From the NCBI GenBank assembly GCA_036346405.1, contig CM070546.1, positions 107,824,826-107,888,825 of the forward strand: 64,000 nt of DNA. The letters are read 5' to 3'. This DNA comes from Phyllostachys edulis. Taxonomy: Eukaryota; Streptophyta; Magnoliopsida; Poales; Poaceae. Each line of letters starts with the position of its first letter. Position 1 is the first letter of the stretch. Positions 1 to 10,700 of this stretch are shown one piece after another. The notes beneath the pieces are model-generated. The model was not told the origin of the DNA, made no database searches, and saw only the letters and a program-made list of their open reading frames with translations. The translations under genes were made by a program, and so were the position numbers.

Positions 1-3000
1 TATTGTCAAAAGGATTAGAGGGTCCTATGGCTCAGGCTGCAGCAGCTTATAATTTCTATGGCCATGGTAGTGGTGAGGAGATCCAGACATCAGGGGCCAA
101 GTCTCACCTGAGCCAGATGCTCTTGGCCTCCTCTCCTAGGTCATGCATCACCACGAGCCTCGGCAGCAACATGCTCGACTTCTCGAACAGCGAGCCGGCG
201 CCCGAGCTGAGGGATCATCTGTCCGATAACTCGTCTGAGGTGAGCAACTGAATAAACTGAAACAAAAATCTTCATCCCGAAATTCATAGGTACTCTTTGT
301 TCTTTGACTCAACTTAATTACTGTTCCATATTTCTTGGGCGGCTTCTTGCACATATGTAGAACACATCGCTTTTTAGATCGATGTTTAATCTGACAGGGG
401 AAAAAACGCATGACCTTCCTTGGAGTCCGTCCATAGAGATAGCTAGTTCACAGTACAGCATAGAACACAGCCGTTTTTATTTGCAGTTTTTTGAAAAAAC
501 TTGTGGCATGATCTTTTCACAACATAGAATCTTTTTTGCTTACATCGCATATATAGCCCTTTTTTATTAGTAATCCTCTAGGTTTCGTCTTTTTGCAGGC
601 TCGCAGATGCGATCTCTTTGTAATGGTGCATAATGTATCACTTGAATGCGTTGCAAGTTCTTTTTCTCTTTCCGTGAATAGCTGTATGTTTCATGTCCCT
701 TAGAAATTCACTTTTGTGTGTGTCTACCCTCTGAAGCTCACGTTCCAACCTTTTTCATGATCTCGTGATCACGGTGTAGAGATATCCACTTTTGTGTATG
801 CCACACGTACGGGTTTCAAGCTAATGTTGACACGAAGTATCATGGGCAATTAACTTTAGCAAGATGAAATTAAATGACCCCATGATGGTTCTTGCTTGGT
901 TCTTTGTTCTTTCTTTGCTTCAGAGTAACAGCACTGCAACTGGTTCGGCTCTCAAGAAGGCTAGGGTTCAAGCCTCTGCTTCTTCAGCACAGTCTACCCT
1001 AAAGGTTTCTTCATGCACTCTTTTTATATCTTACTCTCTCTCTCTGGAGTATGTCATTTTCTGTGTACCTTGAAATCTGTCTCTCACTCACCCCCATCTC
1101 TGAAACACTTCACCAAGCATCGCATCCACAGGATACATATATATATATATATATATAGAAAACATGCACAAGCACTTACACATTCATCCATGCTAGCTTA
1201 GATCGATCTTGTAAAAGATGAAGAGAAAACAAAATAAACAGTTCAGCATTTCTACAGTTTCAGATGGATCTTGTCTTGATCAATATAATTCTTGTGATCA
1301 TGCATGCACTGATTCAGAATAGCATAAATATAGAAGCCTGAAGGGTAAGGACTTTTTGACAAATGTGGAGCCGTAGAGAAGATAAACATCATCAGATACC
1401 TTGAAAAGTCCTTGTTGCATTGCATGCATTACCAATTTACCATAAGAATGTATATTTTGCTCCTCACCTAAATATTTTTTTCAGGTAAGGAAGGAGAGGC
1501 TTGGGGACAGAATAACAGCACTTCATCAGATAGTTTCTCCATTTGGCAAGGTACTAATAGTGAAGATTCTATCGCAGAAATTTCGCCGGTAACCACCGGT
1601 TACCGGTGTTATCGATGTGGTCCGATAAATTTTTATACCGGGCAAATTTTTTTGGATTAATTTAATTTTCATCCAAATTCAAATTCAAATTCAAAATTTA
1701 GATAAATTTTGTCTTTACCTATGAAAGATTCAAATTTTAATTAAAAAATTCGTCCGAAATTTCCGTTAACCGGCAAAAACCGGTGTTATCACTACCCTCC
1801 GATAAAAATTTCTGATCAGTAATGTTTTCCCTGGTACTAATACATAAACTTAGCTATCCATTAATTAATGTAACACTGCACGAAAACTTAATTTGCGTGT
1901 GCATACAGTCTAGCTATCACAGTATGCCAAATATTAATATGCATGATCTTAGCTCAACATCTCGTGCATATGCATGTAAGCTTTAAATTCGAAAAGTCGG
2001 TTCCTTCGCAACTGCTAACACAGAGAAATGTATATATAGTTTTTGCCCATCTCCTTTCTTTTCAACTGCAGCCGTGTGAGTGAAAGTAAAAAGAATTCTC
2101 TGACATGCATTCGTGTTCCTCTTTACAGACTGACACTGCGTCTGTGCTGCAAGAGACTATTGGCTATATTAATTAGATTCCTCCTGGGTCAAATTGAGGT
2201 TCAACCTTAACTCTTTTTTTTTGGTTCTTAACTTATTCTCCCTCCCTCAGCGCGCGTCTCTATTTCTCTTCATCGATCTTAATTTCCTTTCCATATGTAA
2301 GTAGATATTCAGTTCAGGAAGAGTGTTAGTTTCTAATTTCTATGCATGCTTCTCTCGATCTTGAAAGGAAAACTAAAAAACCTGTATGCACTGATCTAAA
2401 GCTAGCAAAACGATGATAACTCGCAAGTCGCAAGGGTGCATGATTCAAACCGGATCGCAATGAGTAACTTGGAGTATATGTTCGAATATATATGAGCAGT
2501 TTTGTTTTAGCTAGGGTGAAAAGTGTAGGACCGAGGGGGCAACTAGAAGAGGAGTTTAATAGACACCACACGAAGAAGCAGCCTCTTAAAAAACTTTTCC
2601 AAAGAACACCCTAGTTGGGTGATTCGACTTAAAATAGATGGCCCTAATCACATCCAATTGGACGGCCCCATCCACACAGGACAATAAGAACTTAAGAGAA
2701 AGCTTACACGGTTCAAAAACTAAAACACCAATCTAAGAAAAAAAATGATTCCTAGAGGGATTTTGCAAGATCAACATAAAGTTAAGACATTTTTGCTTTG
2801 TAAGATAATTTGCACTAAAACCGGGTTCAAATGAAAAATCTTGATCTTGAAGTGCTCGGGTGTCCAAATGACTTTAGATTTGGCATATCCATTCTACACC
2901 ATTCATAGCACTACAAAAGCAAATCAAAATTAAAACTTTGCAATGTTTGCGCCAAAAGCAAAGTTCAAGCCAATTTGAACAAAGAGAGGGAAAACCAGTA

Positions 3001-4682
3001 AAGCTTCAAACTTGATGCACTAGGTGGATGGATCTGAACATAAACTACCTATTCCATCACTTACCCTTCCTTGCACACCCAAATCCAAGGCAAAATCAAA
3101 AAAGAAGATCAAGAACAAGAGAAGAATCAAGAACCGGTCAAGCCATCATAAAGAGAGATAAGAACACAAGTGTTTTGGAATTTGGATCTTGTATTACTTG
3201 GGGATGTGTAATTTTACGGTCACTCCCTATCCACATATAAGCCTAAGGATGACAAAAAGCTCACTCCAAAGAGCCTCTCAAATATCTCTAAAGCTCTCCC
3301 AAGAGCACCTACACCTCTTTCAACCCTATCTCCTAAAGGCTTTTTTTTTTCTCTCTAAGCCATCTCCTTCTCTCCTTTTATAGTGGTGGCCAAGACAACC
3401 ACTCCCTCTCACAAATTTCTCCTGCTAGTGGGCTACATAACCCACCCATCGACTCAACACTTACAACCGGTTAACACAATTTTGGGTAGACCCAGTACCC
3501 GCTTACAAAACCGGTCATATCTCTTTCATATGATCTCCGATTTGTGTGTTCTTGGATGTGTTGGAAAGCTATTGCCGAGCCCCACACCATACACACATTA
3601 TCACAGCTATAATTAATCTTCACATCAGCTGGCTCCTCCAAGAAGATATCACCCGTCATTTGGATGCCTTCGCTTGACCTTGACTTGGTCAAGACTTTTC
3701 CGTGCATGTGGGGCCCTTAGTTTATACCGTGCATGCATGGGCCAGTGTTACAGTGACAGGAGGTGTGTATGACCAGAATGTGGGGCCCTTAGTTTATACC
3801 GTGCATGCATGGGCCAGTGTTACAGTGACAGGAGGTGTGTATGGGGCAGGAAAATTTACATGTAAAGTTGAGATGTGAGTATCTAGGTGAAACAAAATGA
3901 GGAAGGGTGGGACTGGGTGTAAGAGCACGCTGTTAAAGTGCGTGCGTGCATGCATGGGTAGCACCAGCAAGTTGCATGCATGGGTTTGTGTGCCGTCTCG
4001 TTCTGTAGTGTGTTTATCAGATAGTATTTATACCACTTGTAAGGTTGTTAATGACAATCAGAAGGGGGTGAATGATTGTGTAAACTTTTTCTTTTGTTTC
4101 TGCCTATAAAAACCACTGATACCAATTTTCACCACAACTGAAGAGAAATCAAGTCACACCGTGCACTCATGTAATGCACAGCCGCCGCTAGCTATGAACT
4201 AATCCGAAAAACTCAAGCAGTATCAAACAGCTGCATGCATCACTGTTCGCTGCTAGCACCCGGCCGCAAAGATTGCTGCGCACACACTCTTGCCCAACAA
4301 AAGCCACAAATCTTCTGAATTTTCTCAATACCAAAAACAATTAATAAATGACTAGCTCTGTCAAATCAATCAATCAATCAATTGATATTAACTCAATGCA
4401 CAAAGTCATGCAACATGACGTAACAGGAAAAAGAAACAATCTTGTATTGATTATCACCAAAATCAAAAGCCACAACTTTTTCTACTGCTAATGGCCAAAG
4501 CACGGGCTGCCGATCGTAATACCTGCTACAAGCACCTGCCGCCTGATTTTCTCTGTACCGCCCCAAAAGCCGAGGCCGCCGCCTGCTATTTTTTGCCTGC
4601 AGCACCTAATAACCCTAAGGCGTGATTCCAGTAGCCGCCCTAAATAACTCTTCGCCGTCCTATTTCCCAGCTGCCACCAGCA

Positions 4683-4757
<75 letters not shown>

Positions 4758-7700
4758 CACACATGTCCATGCTAACACCTGCATCCATACGGACTCCAAA
4801 CCTAAAACGTATTCTCATCCGACACGGTTTCATAATTCTAATCTAATCCTAACAAACAAGGATTTCCTAATTTCTCCTAGCTTTCCAATTTTGGACACTT
4901 CCAAAATTGTCACATGTCGAAGCCTCCGGACCGTATCTCCATAGCTCCAACACGTATCATCCATCTTTGATCTCCACACGCCCTAACTCGAGCCCGACCG
5001 TCTCCTCCAGCATCCTCGACCCTCTGGACCGTAACTTCGCACCAAGCCATCTCCCGGTCACCGCCGTAGACCACGATCGCCTCCGAGTTACCCTGCACAT
5101 GCAAAGACCAAAACAACATATTTTCCCGGCACAAGTTCTTTCCAACTTGACCGACATTAGTCCACACACACCACACGCCTCAAATAATAATCAGTACTCA
5201 ACATTGTCAATTATTCATCAACTAAAATAAACTAGACCTATCCACATGGTCTAACAATTATCCTCTTGATCCCTCCCCCTCTCTTCTCCATAGCTCGTCT
5301 CTCTTCTCCGTCTCATGCATACATGACCAGTAATCGTTCTTCTCTGTGTTATGTAGGCTCTCAGCTACCCGTATTTGGGTCATGGTAGCGGCAACTCCAT
5401 GCATCAGCAAACTGTAAATCAGACTCTCTCTCTCTCTGCACAGACACACGTACCATATATATACAGTAGTACTTGCGCATGTACGTGCAAGAGTGACGGT
5501 TATTAAGATGCGTAGGCACGTGCAACGGTGTCTTAAAAAATGAAGTTTTGACAAGCACTTTTGTCGACTTTGGCTGGTTGTAGATGATAGGTTAGTGAAA
5601 CTTTAGCAAAGGTGAATGCATGGGATGAGTAGGAAAAGGAACTGAAGCTTTCTAGTGTCCTTTACAGGAACTACCATTTGTTTGCTCTCTTTCAAAAGGA
5701 ATCAAGGCTTTGTCTCCAAAAAAAGTTACTGTGCTGAGGAGAAATGCCATGGCCGGCTCAGCTTTCATTTCACAAGAAATAAAAGAGAGTAATTAGTGTG
5801 TTTTGTCGAAACCTTTAGACTAGCCCATATGCTTCTGTATATTCTTTCGCACATATAGGTCAATCGTTAAGTCATTACCCACCGGACAAATTCCGGTCAT
5901 CTACTAGCCTATATACATTAGGCATCTTAATTTGTTTTAGAACTACATGAGATATGGTTGTTAAAGGATGAATAGCTACATCATATATAGTAACATGCTT
6001 TGTTCTTAGGGGTAGTGTGGTGGAGCCTAGCTGGGAGTCCGTGCATGGAAGGGGAGCATTGAGTATTACACATGCATGGCCGTAACTTAAAGCTCAACAT
6101 AACAAAACTCAAGTGCAAATTAGGGGACGGCTTTGGCCGGAAACCATCCAAACGGACGGGTTTCTCCGGCCACTTTCCTGAAGCCAGAGGCAGTTTACAA
6201 TATACGGAAGCCGAAAGCCGTCTGTAAGCAGCTTCCTGTGGCTTTGGCAGGTTTGCCTTCCGAGATCGATCCTATAGTTGGAGGTTATTTACCCGCTATT
6301 GCCACTAAACAAAACCAGCCACCTCACCCCTCTCGAACCCTAACCCTAGCCATGCGACCCTCCGCCCGCCCACCCACGCCTCCTCCCGCGCTGCAGCCCC
6401 TCCTTCCACACCGCTGCAGCCACCCCTCCTGCACCAACTCCCTCCTCCCACGCCGCCACCGCCGCCCCGGCCTCCCTCCTCCTCCGGCGCTAGTGCCTTC
6501 CTTCTCCTCCTACCCCAACATCGCCCTCCTCCTCCAGCCGCCGCCTCCGCCCTCCTACCTCCTCCTCCTCCGTCCTCCTCCCCGCCGCTGCCCTCCTCCC
6601 GACGTCGCGCTAGCTTCATTTTCTTTTATTTATTTTCATCTCATTTTTCTGATATAGATGAGTTATTTATGTAATCATTGAATTGTTTACTTGTGTAATC
6701 ATGGAATTAGATCAATTATCTCAATTGTGTTAATTGTCGTTAAGATTTAATTTATACAAATTGCCGTTAATTGTCGTTAAGATTATTTGTGTGCGAATTG
6801 TCATTAATTATTGGTAATTGTCGTAAAGTGCTGTCAATTTTTTTTAATTGTCGTTAAACGACATCAAACAAGCTATCATTTGCCTCAGGATCATTTCAGA
6901 CATTTTTCAATTTAGAAGCTCCAGCCAGCCTGCCTAAAAGCCAGACTGTCAAACACTAAACGTCTTTAGCTCAGCTATTCAGCCTAGCCAGAAGCTGCAG
7001 CCATTCCAAACACCCCTTAAAGAGGTTTCAATTTAAAATTACACGAAAAAGTAAAAAACGATGAATCTTCCTCGCAACGAAAAAAAAAGATGAAAATTCT
7101 GGAGAATTCCTCTTGGCTTTACATAAAAAAAGGAAGGCTCGTGTAACACTCTAACCCAAAATCAGCTCAATGCCCAACCCACTGTGTGGCGGACCCATGT
7201 GCACATAACACCCCACTTACACTTTCGTCCTCGCTTTATGTAAAAGGGTTAACCCATAGGTGCTACGTTTGGAGCCAATATGTACATTATATACTACTAC
7301 AACTCACTTTAGACAAACAACATGAGACTAATCCCACCACACAACTTCACATGGGCCATTTGGGCCGCACGACCGGAGTATTACAACTCGAGAGGTGGCA
7401 AGGGCAACTATTGCTGGAAAGTCACTAGAGGACCACTGGTTGGTGTTGGCGTAGGTAACGTGGCCGCCCCAAGGTTGGATCCGGCTTGGTAGGGGGTATA
7501 ATCCCTCCATGTTTAAATGGATGTTATTTTGGAATGCATGTAGTCGAAAATTTAAAAACTTGGCTACTAATACACACAAAAAAATATTTAGATTTCTGGA
7601 AATGGTACTAGTAGATTTTTCATGAAAGTACTTTCATATGATTATAAATTTTATAATTTTTACCAACATATCATTACAAAAAAGTAATGGTTCAAGTTTT

Positions 7701-10700
7701 GTATTGGAGACCGTAAGTGTTGATGTCTAACACAACGTGTATTTGAAAATGGAGTAAAACTTACCTCCGCTGGGGAAAAAAATAGTGTGCTTTTCAACAC
7801 ATCACCTGTGCATGTGTTGAAGCAATTTATTGGATAAATTTTGATGAAAAAACTAAGTCACACCTGCAACATCTCTACCTCTTAATTAATTGTCACCTAT
7901 ATATTTTTCTAATTCAAACCATAACAGCATGCATGCACCTTATACTCCAGAAACAACAACAGCTAGAGACTCTTAGCAAAGGCACAAAAACTGTTGGGTT
8001 TGTATTTTGCCGACACCCAACTGACGGGGATTTCATGTTCGCGATACTATCTTGGGGATGGAGATACAATACCGACAACCCTATTGGAAATCTCTTCTGC
8101 TGAAAATGCAAACCGTCGGTGATTCACCATGTCATTTGGCTGTACATGCATCGTGGTTCCCCTTACACCGACAGGGCTATCGGTAATACATATTACATAT
8201 CCGACAGTGCTATCACTGAGTTGTCCAATTGTTTGTGACAGTGCTGTTGAGTAATATATTGTTTATTATTTCCATTTTTTGCGTTGGCTGTATATGATTT
8301 AATTGTTTTGTAAATATATATACCAGCACATTCACCATCGAGACTTGCATATTAGCACATCCAAACATTTGCATCTATCCAGGATTCAGGAAGAAAAAAA
8401 ATGCATCCACGCATTCACATCTATAGCAAATAGAAAATTCCAAAGTTCAAAATCCAATAGAACTTTTACTGATTGACCGAGATACAATACATAACTTGAG
8501 GAAACGAGTACAACTACAGGACTAAATATACCTAGCTACACGTAGGATTGACTGCAGCCTAATTGAGTAGTCCAGGAAGATAATGGTGAAATTGTCGGGT
8601 AGCTGTTCGATTGCAGATGCACCCGTCGGCCTTGACGAAGAATTAATCGTATACTGGGTAGGTGATTGATGCCAGATCTGTAATTATTGAATCATGTGAA
8701 GGTTTTTCAACAGAAAGAATCGGTTGGCAACATAATAGATCAGAAACGAGATGATCAATCAAGCTTATTACCTATGGTTAGGCCTGGTAATGGGCCGAAC
8801 TCGTCCGGGCCGAAAGGGTTGAGCTATTGGATGGGCTGGCATCGGGCCGCTTTGAGATGGGTTGTGATTAAAAAGGGTCGGGCTGGGCTGGGTTTTGCTC
8901 AAAATAGGTTGGGTTAGGATCATATATGGGTTGCTAAACACACACGGACGAACAACTGAACGCAGCATTAGAAAAAGCAAGGCGTTGGCCTAGGCGGAGC
9001 GGCTCATCTCGCGGCTACCGCTCTTCAGCCTGGCATCGTTGCTCGCTGCGCTCCCCAAGTCGTTCAGGGACTGCGCCGTGTGACGGAGCACGTTCCGCGA
9101 CAACAACGAGCTCCGCCTCCTTCCCGCCTGCCGCCACGGCTTCCACTCCCGCTGCATCGACCCCTGGCTCCGCGCCAACCCCTCCTACCCGCTCTACCAC
9201 GCCTCCATCACCCTCCCGCACCTGCCCCTCTCAGAGCTCCTCCGCGTCGAGCTCGGCAGCGTCAGCAGCTACCACTCCACCTCCGCCGTCACCGCGGCGC
9301 CGATCGATGGAGCCGCCGTCCGTGCCTACCCGCTGCCAAGCCTCCCCAACTTGGAGTACCTCGTCAAGGAGAAGCTCCAGATCGTCCTCAAGCAACCGAG
9401 CGCCAACCCGCCGGGGGCTCATGCACCAAGAACCGGCGAGCTAAGCTAGCAGCAACTGGTCGCGGTGGAGCGTGGGCAGCCATCGTCTGTGACGCCGACG
9501 GTGTCGTTCAGCTCGGCGCGGTCGTAGGAGTGGTGGAGCAACAGCTAGAGCAACCGGTGGAGTAGCCGGTGGAGCAGCGGGCAATGGAGAACCGTGCGCC
9601 TCGTCCTCCGCCTCCGCCTTTGCCTTCTCCCTTGCGAGCTCCGCCGGCCGTGGGAAGTGACAGCAGGCGAGGTGGGCTGGCCCAGGAGTAGGTAAGCTGT
9701 AAAGAGAAGAAGAGGCCCATGAGTTTAAATGGGTTGGCCCGAGGGTTCTCTCACTATTAAGGTGTTTTTCTTAGTGGATTGGGTTGGATGGGGTTTTATT
9801 ATTTTTTGGTTGGCTAGACGAGGGTTAGGGCTGACGCTAATTATATAGGGTCAGGGTGGGGTTCGGTTGGATCTTGACCCATTATCAAGCCTACCTATGG
9901 TGGTGGAGGAATATCGCACACCGCCGTGTGTCTTGACAGCATGGCATGCTGCCGCCGCGCACGCATCGCCAACCTCTCTTGGTCACCCTCGTCGACTAGC
10001 CATAGGGGCTTCAGCGCCCACGATGAAGTGCAGCGTGCGGTCGTAGGTGGTTAGGTTCACCGATCGAGACATGATTGCCAGCCCCAAGCAATGTGGAGGC
10101 AGCGAGTGTATGGTTGATCGAGGGGTGGCGCAGTACCGGGCTAGATATATATAAGCAGTGGTGGGAGGCAGCTAGGTCACATAGAATTTTATGGGCCGGC
10201 CTTCGGCCTTACGAGATGGCTAGATAAATATTTTTCCTTAAAAGCCATCAAAATATTTATGTTGGCATGTAGCACGATACGGCTAAAAGTTGTTGTTGCA
10301 CCTGTAGGGTTAGATATAGTTTGTTGTTGGCACTTGTCAGTTCGTTACTTAAGCCAGGTGAATTAGCTTTTTCTTGCGACGAGATTTTTAATCAAAATCA
10401 AAATTTTACAACACACTTAAAAAATATGACTGAAATTTTTGTATGTATCTTTGTTTTTTTTTAAAAAAACTGTGCTTAAAAGTATCTGTTTTTTTAATTT
10501 ATGTATCATATGTTAGAAAATTTTGAATACGCGCAAATAAACATGTATACAACTTTAATATTCCAATCCCTTGATTCCTACAAACGACAACCCTTTCAAC
10601 AGTGAACTAGACATTTCAAACAATATTGTCACATATAGTACATAATATTGCTGCTTCAGTTTAGCAACTGACCACGTAGGCACATACATGACAGTGCTAT

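Larger units (their letters stand above)
2199..5356 (+). other. bHLH intron 4 (repeat-filled)
   Basis: This 3.2-kb intron runs between the donor GAG|gt and the acceptor tatgtag. It holds an LTR-like remnant, a 72-bp tandem duplication and a long AT microsatellite, listed separately. No coding exon was found in between. The stretch 3845-4680 shows only AT-rich DNA and a small (TCAA)n run near 4362-4381. Confidence 0.7.

Noticed and set aside
4488..4846. ORFs with Ile-Tyr repeats on both strands
   Set aside because: Direct translation of the (AT)n microsatellite.
6133..6657. 174-residue plus-strand ORF rich in Pro and Leu
   Set aside because: The frame is open through base composition (CT-rich). 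The reverse strand is open too, and no domain is visible. Treated as transposon cargo or leader.
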